The notes below the pieces were generated by a model. That model had not been told where the DNA came from. It did no database searches and saw nothing but the letters and a program-made list of their open reading frames with translations. Made by a program: the position numbers and the translations under genes. From contig NZ_KV827706.1 in assembly GCF_001836165.1 (NCBI RefSeq), positions 1 through 64,000 on the forward strand: a stretch of 64,000 bases of DNA. The letters are read 5' to 3'. Below, one piece after another: positions 8,739 through 17,509 of this stretch (its first letter is position 1; each line of letters opens with the position of its first letter). Origin of the DNA: Corynebacterium sp. HMSC036D02 (GTDB lineage: Bacteria > Actinomycetota > Actinomycetes > Mycobacteriales > Mycobacteriaceae).

Positions 8739-10466
8739 CTAGCGCAGCTTCTTGCGCAGCGGCTTGAACGCAGACTTGATGGCCTTGAAGCTATCCGAGT
8801 AGGCATTGAGTGTTTCCAACCCGATGACGCGCTCACGCTGGTAGAGAAGGCCGTAACCGAAGGTGTCTTCACCGCGTCGGCGTGCGGTTTCTGCCAACTC
8901 GAGCAACTTATCGCGAGAGGTTACAGAATCCTGGAAGTCACCCAAGACTGATTGCATATGCTTGCAGGCCTTGTAGAGGTTCTTCGTCTTCAACGTGGTG
9001 GCGGATCCAGCAGCTTCCGCGGCATAGCGCAGCTTCTTTGCTGCCTTGCGCATGTCGTGGAAGTACTCTTCACGCTCATGCAGCGTCAGCTCGGTGTTAT
9101 CCCAGTTGGAGACGGCCTTCTTGTGGCGCTTGACCAACTTGTCATAAGCCTGCTTCAGGTGCAGAGCCATCACCGTATCGAGATCGTGGGGCTCGTCTTC
9201 CGAATCCGGCTTGGCGTGCTTCGGCTCGTAGTCCTTTGCTGCCTCGTGAGCCTCAGCGGGCTCTGGGGATGCCGTATCGATAGTTGCAGCATCTTCCGCC
9301 CCGCTATCTGCAGACGTGCTATCTGCGTCAGCGGATGCGTCCTCCCCGGCAACCGGTGGATTGGCAAGGAAAGCATCCAGCGCATCGAGCAGAGCCAAGT
9401 ACTGGTCGGAATCAAGTGCAGCGATAACGCGACGATGCGCACGGCGGTAGGCGCGGCCCATGTCGTGAGCAATGTGCTCGCGGGTAGCTTCATCGAGAAC
9501 ATCGGAGTCCTCTGACGCGAGGAGGTTCTGCCAGCGTTCTTCCACAACCTCGGCGTCACGGGCGACGCCCAGCATGGCCGCAAGTTCCTTCAGATCTGAC
9601 TCAATGCGCTCGATTTCGGGGCCCACCACAATGCCGTGGAAGGTCTGCAAGTGGCTGCGCAATTCACGGGTAGCCACGCGCATCTGGTGCACCGAATCCC
9701 ATTCATCACGGCGAACGCGCGGATCAAACTCGACGAGTTTGTCTCGGTTGGCCTTCAACGCCTCCACGACTGCCGCCGCGGGTGAGCCCGGCTCCACGTT
9801 TGATGCAGCAAGCGCTGGGGGAAGCTCGACGTTGTTGATGGAATCTCCCAATGCAGACTTCAGCTTGGACGGCGAGGAGGAAACCCGAGCCCCAGAACTG
9901 ATCAGTAGGGATGTGGCATGCCGTAGCAGTTTGCTGCCTGCTTTAGTACCCGGCAGTTCCCCGGCAAGCTCTACTTCCCACTCACGCCACGTGCTCTGGG
10001 AGCCGCCCGGCAGGAAGGAGAATGCGGTGACATGGTCATCGCAGAACTCAGCAACTGGCTGCTCATCCGCGTCAACGAGAAGTAATTCGGTGCGGTTGTT
10101 ATCCACCTGGGCGATGGGCTCAAGTGGCTGGTTGCGGACCACTGAGCGGACCTGGTGGAGCAATTCATCCGGAACCTCGTACTTGCCGTCGACGGGCTCA
10201 CCCAGTTCCGCGCGGATTTCAGTTCGTCCCTGCGCGCCGGGAATCTTGATGTGCCATCCATCGTCATTTCCACCGGTGCGTCGCCGCAGCGTGATCTTCG
10301 CATGGGTAAGGCGGAGATCCTTGGTGTCGTAGTAAATCGCGGACAACGAGTGGTGGCGGGTTTCTGCAACACGGGCGACCTCATCGATGTGGGTGAGATC
10401 CGGCATGGGGGTGGTCTCATCCACAGCGAACTTGGCTTCGATTTCAAGGAACGTCTTTGGAGACAT
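8739..10466 (-). CDS. CYTH and CHAD domain protein
   Basis: The 575-aa protein joins a CYTH domain (residues about 5-195) to a CHAD domain (about 230-570). CYTH enzymes bind triphosphates and hydrolyse tripolyphosphate or make cyclic AMP; the ExEXK-type signature is visible as LEIEAKF at residues 7-13, followed by YYDTKDLRL and TLRRR. CHAD is a helical, histidine-rich domain known to bind polyphosphate, seen here as VHQMRVATRELRSH and FHDMRKAAKKLRYA. An acidic, Ala/Asp/Ser/Glu-rich insert of about 60 residues interrupts the CHAD domain. I choose ATG 10466 over GTG 10472 since the GAAGG site then has 7-base spacing. A polyphosphate role is inferred from the family. Confidence 0.9.
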   Translation of the reverse strand: MSPKTFLEIEAKFAVDETTPMPDLTHIDEVARVAETRHHSLSAIYYDTKDLRLTHAKITLRRRTGGNDDGWHIKIPGAQGRTEIRAELGEPVDGKYEVPDELLHQVRSVVRNQPLEPIAQVDNNRTELLLVDADEQPVAEFCDDHVTAFSFLPGGSQSTWREWEVELAGELPGTKAGSKLLRHATSLLISSGARVSSSPSKLKSALGDSINNVELPPALAASNVEPGSPAAAVVEALKANRDKLVEFDPRVRRDEWDSVHQMRVATRELRSHLQTFHGIVVGPEIERIESDLKELAAMLGVARDAEVVEERWQNLLASEDSDVLDEATREHIAHDMGRAYRRAHRRVIAALDSDQYLALLDALDAFLANPPVAGEDASADADSTSADSGAEDAATIDTASPEPAEAHEAAKDYEPKHAKPDSEDEPHDLDTVMALHLKQAYDKLVKRHKKAVSNWDNTELTLHEREEYFHDMRKAAKKLRYAAEAAGSATTLKTKNLYKACKHMQSVLGDFQDSVTSRDKLLELAETARRRGEDTFGYGLLYQRERVIGLETLNAYSDSFKAIKSAFKPLRKKLR

Positions 10467-10492
10467 GTACACACCTTCGTCGGGGGAGCGAA

Positions 10493-10498
10493 ATTATA
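10493..10498 (-). promoter_or_regulatory. -10 element of the CYTH-CHAD gene
   Basis: A consensus TATAAT on the minus strand lies 26 bases before ATG 10466. Confidence 0.55.
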
Positions 10499-10578
10499 AA
10501 AGAGGAGGAATCAAACCTCAGTACTGCCTTCTAGGTTACCTGGCTATTAGCGTAAAATGTGCCAGCTGATGATCGCCT

Positions 10579-11655
10579 CTAGCGGGTGAGTTGGCGGCGT
10601 CCTTTAAGCCCCGAGGAGTCACCTCCCAAGTGAGACTTTTCTGCAGCTGATGCGCCGGCAGTCATTCCCGTGTGGCTTCGTACAGCCAAGGACATTGTGC
10701 GTGCATTCGGGAAGAACCTATCGGTCACTGCTTCTGCTTTGCGTCGGCGTTCTTCCACGGCTGATAGCGATTGCTGTGCCAGGGCTACTTCGTCTTGTCG
10801 TGCGTTGCAGCCGCGTGATGCCGAGCCTTTCGCTTCAGCTTCGTGAGACTCCAGCGTCGCGTTTGCTTCCTCTAAGAGCTCGCCGATGCGGGTGGCATAA
10901 GACAGGATGAAGCTTCGGCGAAAGGAAGCTACATTGCCATGCTGACGCGCGCTTTCGGCGTGCTCACCGTGGTGCATGTGCCATTCGCACTGCCGCAGGA
11001 GTGAAGCGAAAAGTTCGGTGACGTGGCGGACGTCCTCCTCAGCGCCAATGACGGCGACGATCCCTTTGTGGTGAAGCTGGAGGGCAGTGCATCCGTTCCT
11101 ATCCGCGATGACGCTGAGGAGCGTGGTCTTGTGGTTGATATAGGGCGCGTTGATATGGATTCGGGTGGACACCACAGTGCCCGAGGAGTCGGTGAGTGTC
11201 CCTTCCAGGCGGTGCCGCTGTTGAAGGCTCTGGGCTTTGGCGATGAGCGCGCTGGCTTCTTCTTCGTAAGGGGTGGATTCTGCTTTTCGCAGAAGATGAG
11301 TGATTTTGTCGCGGATTCTATTCTCCTTGCTGCCGCGGGATGTCTGAGAGTTCTTTCTTTGTGCTGCCAACACATCAACGTCCCGAAGGGGCGGCAGGAA
11401 GCTGATTGCTTCAATAAGTTGCATGAGGTCATCAGCAGACATGGTCATTGAGGCAGGCGGAGTGATGCTCAACCATTCCTTGCGCAGCGCAGTGGAACTA
11501 ATCTGTGCGGGAACATGAGGGGCGGCGCGATAAATGAGTGGGTGGCAAAAGCTACCCACGACGTGGAGCAGGTCCTTAGGCGACCATCCTTGCTGGGCTG
11601 CTTGGCTAATGAGCTCGATTCCTCGTTGGCTCAGGGTTGCGTGGTGTGTGTTCAT
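10579..11655 (-). CDS. DUF2786 domain protein
   Basis: The 358-aa protein contains a DUF2786 helix-turn segment near residues 115-150 (IRDKITHLLRKAES, then EEEASALIAKAQSLQQRH), a family of unknown function widespread in actinobacteria and phages. The N-terminal 90 residues and the Arg/Glu/Ala-rich C-terminal 100 residues show no motif I recognise. The ATG at 11655 has GAGGA 8 bases upstream. It lies upstream of, and on the same strand as, the CYTH-CHAD gene with a 112-base gap that contains the promoter of that gene, so they are probably separate units. Confidence 0.75.
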   Translation of the reverse strand: MNTHHATLSQRGIELISQAAQQGWSPKDLLHVVGSFCHPLIYRAAPHVPAQISSTALRKEWLSITPPASMTMSADDLMQLIEAISFLPPLRDVDVLAAQRKNSQTSRGSKENRIRDKITHLLRKAESTPYEEEASALIAKAQSLQQRHRLEGTLTDSSGTVVSTRIHINAPYINHKTTLLSVIADRNGCTALQLHHKGIVAVIGAEEDVRHVTELFASLLRQCEWHMHHGEHAESARQHGNVASFRRSFILSYATRIGELLEEANATLESHEAEAKGSASRGCNARQDEVALAQQSLSAVEERRRKAEAVTDRFFPNARTMSLAVRSHTGMTAGASAAEKSHLGGDSSGLKGRRQLTR

Positions 11656-11840
11656 GGCTGTTCCTCATCATTCTTTATGGGTACATCTGTTCGGTTGTGG
11701 GGCCATTCAAGCACGTGATGCAGACAGGGGTCGGAAGAGTCGAAAAAATTTGCCCCCGAGATACTCTTGTCAACTGGGCTAACAATTCGCAGTGCGGGGG
11801 CAAAAGAAGAAACTTTCTCCGTGGCTTCGGCGCGCGGCGG

Positions 11841-11846
11841 TAGGGT
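11841..11846 (+). promoter_or_regulatory. Leaderless -10 of glnA2
   Basis: TAGGGT lies 7 bases before ATG 11854 and no ribosome site is present. Confidence 0.55.
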
Positions 11847-11853
11847 TTAAAGC

Positions 11854-13191
11854 ATGAACAGCCAACACGAATTCGTCCTTCGTACAGTTGAAGAACGCGA
11901 TATCCGCTTCATTCGCCTCTGGTTCACTGACATCTTGGGGGCGCTGAAATCGGTGGTAATGAGCCCCTCAGAGTTGGAATCCGCCTTCGAGGAAGGTGTT
12001 GGCTTCGACGGCTCTTCCGTGGAAGGGTTCTCCCGCATTTCGGAGGCGGACACCATCGCAATGCCGGACCCTTCAACTTTCCAGATCATGCCCTTTGACA
12101 AGGAGGAACCCGAGCTCCTTTCGGCGCGCATGTTCTGCGACATTACCCAGCCCGATGGGCAACCTTCCTTGGTGGACCCGCGTCACATCTTGCGCCGTCA
12201 GGTCACTGAGGCGGCCAATGAAGGATTCACGTGTAAAGCTTCTCCTGAGATTGAGTTTTATCTCCTTGAAGACGCCCGCGATATCAACAAGCTCATTGCC
12301 ACTGATAACGGAGGCTATTTCGACCAAGCCACGCACGATAATGCTCCAAGCTTCCGGCGCCGGTCGATGTACGCGCTGGAATCCATGGGAATCGCCACAG
12401 AATTTAGCCACCATGAAACGTCACCTGGCCAGCAGGAGATCGATCTGCGTCATGCTGACGTGCTGTCCATGGCAGACCACATCATGACGTTCCGCTATCT
12501 CATCAAAGAGGTCGCCTCACAGCAGGGCGTGCACGCGACATTCATGCCCAAGCCTTTTGAGAATCGCTCGGGCTCGGGCATGCATACCCACTTGAGTCTT
12601 TTCGAGGGAGATTCCAACGCCTTCCACGACCCCGATGATGAGATTTCGCTATCCAACACAGGACGGCAGTTCATCGCCGGCATTCTCGAGCACGCAGTGG
12701 AGATGACGGCGATCACCAATCAGTGGACCAACTCCTATAAGCGCCTGATGTTTGGCAGCGAGGCCCCAGGGTCAGTGACGTGGGGAATTTCTAATCGCTC
12801 TGCGCTGGTGCGAGTACCCACTTACCGTCTTTCCAAGGAAATGTCGCGCCGAGTTGAAATCCGCTCGCTGGATTCAGCGATGAACCCCTACCTGGGATAC
12901 GCGGTGCTCCTTGCCGCTGGTTTGCGTGGAATCAGAGAAGGCTATGAGCTAGGGGACCCTGCTGAGGATGACGTCCACCAGCTGACCCGCCGCGAACGCC
13001 GTGCGATGGGGTATAAGGATCTGCCCAGTAGCCTGGACCAAGCCCTCCGAGAATTCGAGCGCTCCGAGTTCATGGCGGAGGTCCTCGGTGAACATGTCTT
13101 TGAGTACTTCCTGCGCTCAAAGTGGGATGAATGGCACGAATACCAGCAGCAGATCACCGCATTCGAATTGCGCAACAACCTGAATTTCTAG
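11854..13191 (+). CDS. glnA2: Glutamine synthetase-like protein GlnA2
   Basis: The 445-aa protein belongs to the glutamine synthetase family, which makes glutamine from glutamate, ammonia and ATP. Visible motifs are GFDGSSVEGF, PEIEFYLL, the ATP-binding KPFENRSGSGMHTH and NRSALVRVP. At the position of the adenylylated tyrosine in GlnA, the sequence reads MGYKDLPSS, so the aligned residue is Lys; it is therefore unlikely to be modified like GlnA. In C. glutamicum the glnA2 product is not the main assimilation enzyme, and mycobacterial GlnA2 is a side branch, so the physiological role stays open. It is followed after 7 bases by glnE. Confidence 0.92.
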   Translation: MNSQHEFVLRTVEERDIRFIRLWFTDILGALKSVVMSPSELESAFEEGVGFDGSSVEGFSRISEADTIAMPDPSTFQIMPFDKEEPELLSARMFCDITQPDGQPSLVDPRHILRRQVTEAANEGFTCKASPEIEFYLLEDARDINKLIATDNGGYFDQATHDNAPSFRRRSMYALESMGIATEFSHHETSPGQQEIDLRHADVLSMADHIMTFRYLIKEVASQQGVHATFMPKPFENRSGSGMHTHLSLFEGDSNAFHDPDDEISLSNTGRQFIAGILEHAVEMTAITNQWTNSYKRLMFGSEAPGSVTWGISNRSALVRVPTYRLSKEMSRRVEIRSLDSAMNPYLGYAVLLAAGLRGIREGYELGDPAEDDVHQLTRRERRAMGYKDLPSSLDQALREFERSEFMAEVLGEHVFEYFLRSKWDEWHEYQQQITAFELRNNLNF

Positions 13192-13198
13192 GAGAAGT

Positions 13199-16100
13199 AT
13201 GCGTCCAGCATCAGTACCGTCCCCAGCTACTCTTGGTCTGACCCGGCCAACCGCTGCGGAGGATCTATCCCGCCTCGGGTGGGATAATTCTGAGTCCCTT
13301 GAACTGCTGTGGACACTGGCCGGAGCAGGTGATCCCGATATGGCCCTCAACACGTTGATGAGGATCGTCGAGGGAGCGCCTGAGATTGGCCCGGCGATGC
13401 GCGAGGACGAAACATTTCGGGTGCGGCTCATCGCCCTGCTGGGTGGCTCCTCGGCGTTCGGTGATCATCTCGCTGCGAATCCAGAAACCTGGCAAGAACT
13501 GCAGCGGCCATTGCCGACGCCTACCGAAATGCTGCACACACTACTCACAGAGGTCGAGGCGGAACCTGCGACATACGTTGAGCAACCAGGCCAGCCTGAC
13601 ACCGCCAGCCCCGACCTGACGTCTCCCGGCACCTACCGGGCAGCACCGGGGGACCACAAAGCATCGCTCAAAGTGGCCTACCGGACGCTGATGATGCGCA
13701 TTGCCGCCCATGACCTCGCAGGTACTTTCCACTCGCGCAAGGGGCAGTCACGCCCACAGCCGCGAGTAGGTTTCCGGGAAGTCACCAGGCTGACGACGGC
13801 CCTCGCAGATGCCGCCTTGACGGCAGCACTCGCCGGTGCGGTCCGGGTGGTCTATGGGGACGAGGCACTCGATGCGCAGCTGGCCGTCATCGCGATGGGC
13901 AAGTGCGGCGCGGGCGAATTGAACTACATCTCCGACGTGGACGTGATCTTCGTGGGCTCGGAGGCCACGCCACGGATTACCCGTCTAGCATCAGAATTCA
14001 ACCGGATTGGCTCAGCCTGCTTCTTCGAGGTTGACGCCAACCTGCGCCCGGAAGGCAAGTCCGGCGCCTTGGTCCGAACTCTGGATTCGCACGTGGCCTA
14101 TTACAAGCGGTGGGCAGAAACCTGGGAGTTCCAAGCGCTGCTGAAGGCACGGCCGCAAACCGGCTACTTGCCCTTGGGTAAGGACTACCTGGAACAGATC
14201 GGGCCGATGGTGTGGACTGCATCGCAGCGGGAGTCCTTCGTGGAAGACGTTCAAGCTATGCGCCGCCGCGTGCTGGATAATGTCCCAGAGGAGATGCGCC
14301 TTCGCGAGCTTAAGCTGGGGGAGGGCGGTCTGCGTGACGTGGAATTCGCCGTCCAGTTGTTGCAGTTGGTACATGGACGCTCGGATGAATCGCTGCGCAC
14401 GCTTGCCACGGTCGATGCACTCGCAGCATTGGTGCGCGCCGGGTATGTGGGACGTGAAGACGGCACCCAGCTTATCGAGGCCTACGAATTTTTGCGTTTG
14501 CTTGAGCACCGCCTCCAGCTGGAGCGCTTCCGCCGGACTCATACGCTGCCGGAGAAAGACGACAGCTCAGCGCTTACATGGCTGGCTATCAATGCAGGAT
14601 TCCACCCGCAGGGGCACCAGTCGGCAGCGGACCGGATGAATATCCAACTGCGGAAGATTCGACTGCTTATCTCTGAGCTCCACTCGCGTTTGTTCTACCG
14701 CCCGCTGCTCAATTCCGTGGCCTCGATGTCGGCGGACGAACTCAAACTCTCCCGCGAAGCGGCACTTCTGCAGCTGGCGGCGTTGGGCTATCGCCACCCG
14801 GACCGCGCCTTCGAGCATCTCACCTCCCTGGCAGCGGGGCAGTCGCGCAAGGCCCGCATCCAGGCCATCTTGCTGCCAACGTTAATGGAGTGGCTCTCCA
14901 ACACCGCTGACCCAGACATGGGCCTGTTGAATTACCGCAAGCTTTCTGAGGCAGCTTATGACCGGACGTGGTTCTTGCGCATGCTTCGCGACGAAGGCGT
15001 TGTCGGCCAGCGTCTCATGAAGATTTTGGGCACCTCGCCTTTCACATCGGAGCTGATTATTCGCACGCCGGACGTCGTCAAGCAGCTCTCCGATGGCGCG
15101 GCAGGGCCCAAGCTGTTGGAAACCAAGCCCGAGCAAGTGTCCTCTGCCTTGATTAATTCCACCAAGCGCCACGCTGATCCGGACAAGGCCGTGTCGGTCG
15201 CTAGAGCCCTTCGCCGCGCAGAGCTAGCGCGGATCGCTGCTGCCGATTTGCTGGGCTTCCTGCCGGTTCAACAGGTGTGCTTTGAACTGTCCACCATCTG
15301 GAATGCTGTGCTGGAGGCCGCGCTGCGTGCCGAGGTCAGAGCATGGAGGCTGGACAATGACGATGCCGAACCACCAGCCCGCATCGCCGTGATTGGTATG
15401 GGCCGGCTCGGAGGCATGGAGCTGGGCTTTGGCTCCGACGCCGATGTCATCGTGGTGGCGGAGCCAACCGGAGGAAACGCCGAGGAAGAAGCACTGCCCT
15501 GGGCCATCGGCATCATTGAGAAACTGCGCCGCCGTCTTGCAAAACCTTCCGGGGATCCGCCCTTGGACGTGGACTTGGGTTTGCGGCCCGAGGGGCGCTC
15601 AGGAGCAGTTGTGCGCTCGATCGAATCCTATGAGCGCTATTACTCGCAGTGGGGCGAGCCTTGGGAGATGCAGGCTTTGCTCCGCGCGGCCTTCGTGGCG
15701 GGGGATGAGGAAGTCGGTACACGTTTCCTCACCATGGTGGATGCCTTCCGCTATCCGCCGAAAGGCGTGAGTGAGAAGACGATTCGTGATATTCGCCGAA
15801 TGAAGGCGCGCGTTGATAATGAGCGCCTCCCGCGCGGCGCCGACCGCAATACCCACACCAAGCTGGGGCGCGGCGGGCTAACGGATATCGAATGGACCGT
15901 TCAGCTGCTCCAGATGATGCACGCCCACGAGGTTCCGGCGCTGCATGATCCGTCCACGCTGCGCGTGCTGGATGCTCTTGAAGACAATGAGGTAATACCC
16001 GTCGAACAAGTACAGGAGCTGCGGGAGGCCTGGCTCTTGGCCACCGATGCCCGCAATGCGCTGGTGCTGGTGCGCGGCAAGCGCGTGGATCAACTGCCTG

Positions 16101-16258
16101 CGCCGGGGCCGCAGTTGGCACAGGTGGCAGGCGCGGCTGGCTGGGAACCCGAGCGCAATCAGCAATTCTTGGAGCACTACCTCAAGGTGACCCGTCATGC
16201 ACGAAAGATAGTGGATGAGGTGTTCTGGGGTGAGGCAGAGTCCTTCGAGCATGACTAG
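13199..16258 (+). CDS. glnE: Glutamine synthetase adenylyltransferase/deadenylylase
   Basis: GlnE adds AMP to a tyrosine of GlnA when nitrogen is plentiful and removes it when nitrogen is short. The 1019-aa protein has the doubled layout: two nucleotidyltransferase domains, each with the metal-binding Asp pair. The N-terminal one shows YISDVDVIFV near residue 245 and the C-terminal one GFGSDADVIVV near residue 745. Each is followed by an LRPEG(K/R)SGA motif. The usual length is about 950-1050 aa. A site GGAGAAG lies just before ATG 13199. The probable target, GlnA with its Tyr in KDLYELPP, is encoded at 32.2-33.7 kb. Confidence 0.96.
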   Translation: MRPASVPSPATLGLTRPTAAEDLSRLGWDNSESLELLWTLAGAGDPDMALNTLMRIVEGAPEIGPAMREDETFRVRLIALLGGSSAFGDHLAANPETWQELQRPLPTPTEMLHTLLTEVEAEPATYVEQPGQPDTASPDLTSPGTYRAAPGDHKASLKVAYRTLMMRIAAHDLAGTFHSRKGQSRPQPRVGFREVTRLTTALADAALTAALAGAVRVVYGDEALDAQLAVIAMGKCGAGELNYISDVDVIFVGSEATPRITRLASEFNRIGSACFFEVDANLRPEGKSGALVRTLDSHVAYYKRWAETWEFQALLKARPQTGYLPLGKDYLEQIGPMVWTASQRESFVEDVQAMRRRVLDNVPEEMRLRELKLGEGGLRDVEFAVQLLQLVHGRSDESLRTLATVDALAALVRAGYVGREDGTQLIEAYEFLRLLEHRLQLERFRRTHTLPEKDDSSALTWLAINAGFHPQGHQSAADRMNIQLRKIRLLISELHSRLFYRPLLNSVASMSADELKLSREAALLQLAALGYRHPDRAFEHLTSLAAGQSRKARIQAILLPTLMEWLSNTADPDMGLLNYRKLSEAAYDRTWFLRMLRDEGVVGQRLMKILGTSPFTSELIIRTPDVVKQLSDGAAGPKLLETKPEQVSSALINSTKRHADPDKAVSVARALRRAELARIAAADLLGFLPVQQVCFELSTIWNAVLEAALRAEVRAWRLDNDDAEPPARIAVIGMGRLGGMELGFGSDADVIVVAEPTGGNAEEEALPWAIGIIEKLRRRLAKPSGDPPLDVDLGLRPEGRSGAVVRSIESYERYYSQWGEPWEMQALLRAAFVAGDEEVGTRFLTMVDAFRYPPKGVSEKTIRDIRRMKARVDNERLPRGADRNTHTKLGRGGLTDIEWTVQLLQMMHAHEVPALHDPSTLRVLDALEDNEVIPVEQVQELREAWLLATDARNALVLVRGKRVDQLPAPGPQLAQVAGAAGWEPERNQQFLEHYLKVTRHARKIVDEVFWGEAESFEHD

Positions 16259-16413
16259 CAGAAGGCAGTTGCTTTGCCCCTGACCCGCACCCTGAGCTCA
16301 CCCGGATCTTTCCCTGACTTTGGAGCAAGCCCCTGTTCTATCAGGGGAGCAGCCGATAGCCTTAGGTGGCAGTGAACAAACATAGTTCCCACGCCTCGAA
16401 AAGGAGTTACGCA

Positions 16414-16731
16414 ATGAGCCTTAACCTGTCCCTCGACCTCAACGATGCCACTCTTGCTGATCTCGACGCCTTCCTCTCCGCCGCCCGCGCCGCAGGGTGC
16501 GACCCCGCCGCCGCGCTGAGCGTGGAGGGGACGGTGATGCGGTTGGACGTCGACAAGCCCCTCGTTACCCCTACGGAGCCGAAGCCTGAGGCCCCGCGCC
16601 GCACCAGCCTGGATCGCTCCGTGGCGGAGTCCACCATCCGCTCCATCATCGATGCGCTGTCCGAGCGCCTCGATTCGCCGCACCCGCCGCACGGAAATTC
16701 TTTTGGCACCTTTGGCCCCCGCGCGGATTAA
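16414..16731 (+). CDS. Hypothetical protein, 105 aa
   Basis: I do not recognise a family. The protein starts MSLNLSLDLNDATLADLDAF, looks cytoplasmic, has an amphipathic N-terminal helix, a short strand-like centre (VEGTVMRLDV), a proline-rich linker and a second helix (STIRSIIDALSERL), then a His/Pro/Gly tail. ATG 16414 has AAGGAG 9 bases upstream and is preferred to in-frame codons from 16366. It sits 155 bases after glnE on the same strand. The region between holds a weak hairpin at 16330-16347. Confidence 0.7.
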   Translation: MSLNLSLDLNDATLADLDAFLSAARAAGCDPAAALSVEGTVMRLDVDKPLVTPTEPKPEAPRRTSLDRSVAESTIRSIIDALSERLDSPHPPHGNSFGTFGPRAD

Positions 16732-16752
16732 GCCGCGAATGTGAGAGAAGTC

Positions 16753-16758
16753 TAAAAT
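16753..16758 (+). promoter_or_regulatory. Leaderless -10 of the 143-aa gene
   Basis: TAAAAT lies 7 bases before GTG 16766; it supports that start over GTG 16760. Confidence 0.45.
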
Positions 16759-16765
16759 TGTGGCC

Positions 16766-17197
16766 GTGAAGTCCAAGCAGATTATCGCCGTATGGGTCCT
16801 CGTGGTGGTGGCAGTCATCACCGCCGTCGGTGCGGGCTGGTGGGCTACAGAGCGGCACCAGGTGCCGGAGGGGGCATTGACGGTGGAGCAGGTGGTCGAC
16901 GGCGGCGTCCCACAGGATCCGTCGGCAGGCGCCGAGCTTGACCCGGCTGAAAAGGATCGCATTGTCTCGCTGGCGGAAGCACTGGGGATTCCATCGGAGT
17001 CAGTGCCGCGCGGGCTGCTGTCGGTGGCGTCGGATAGGTACCGCTCCCGTCAGATGCTTGAGGCGGATCTGGAGAAGGCCGTGGAGGCAGGCGTCATTAC
17101 GAAAGATGATGCGAAAGGTGTCCTCGCTGCCTTCGATGCCGGTGTCGTCGCCCCAGTGGATGGCCCTATTTTTGTGGAGTCCACCCCAGCCGAATAA
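16766..17197 (+). CDS. Membrane-anchored hypothetical protein, 143 aa
   Basis: The protein has one N-terminal membrane helix (IIAVWVLVVVAVITAVGAG, residues about 5-25) and an outer domain of about 115 residues with helix-rich, acidic sequence (SLAEALGIPSESVPRG, LEADLEKAVEAG, ITKDDAKGVLAAF). No Cys follows the helix, so it is not a lipoprotein; it is probably anchored with the domain outside. I recognise no family. GTG 16766 fits a leaderless start with the TAAAAT hexamer 7 bases upstream. Confidence 0.65.
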   Translation: MKSKQIIAVWVLVVVAVITAVGAGWWATERHQVPEGALTVEQVVDGGVPQDPSAGAELDPAEKDRIVSLAEALGIPSESVPRGLLSVASDRYRSRQMLEADLEKAVEAGVITKDDAKGVLAAFDAGVVAPVDGPIFVESTPAE

Positions 17198-17344
17198 GCC
17201 TGGTGAACCCCACCGGTTGAGCTTGTTGGTACGGAGCCCACAGGGACTGGCAGGTGATGCGCAGTCAATGAGGATCTGTCTGGCAGCCGCGGCTCTTAAG
17301 CTCACACGCACAGATAACGAAACGATAAAGGTTGGTGCGTTGAG

Positions 17345-17497
17345 GTGGAGAAACGACGAAAACTACGCGAGCTGCTCAGGACCGCAGTGGGAGTGAGCAT
17401 CGCCATTCTCGTCCCCATCGGCGGTGGGCTCGGGGTCTTTGAAGTGGCCAATGGGCTGCCCCTTGAGGCGCCGTTGAGTGCCTTGGCCTTTCAGTAG
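17345..17497 (+). CDS. Possible small membrane protein, 50 aa
   Basis: The frame GTG 17345 to TAG 17497 encodes a basic start (MEKRRKLRELLRTAVG), a membrane helix (VSIAILVPIGGGLGVF) and a short hydrophobic tail ending SALAFQ. The positive-inside pattern and full frame between two genes support coding. There is no convincing ribosome site; a TAAAGG hexamer lies at 17326-17331. It converges on the MFS gene with 12 bases between stops. Function unknown. Confidence 0.45.
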   Translation: MEKRRKLRELLRTAVGVSIAILVPIGGGLGVFEVANGLPLEAPLSALAFQ

Positions 17498-17509
17498 TCC
17501 AGCCCTGTG

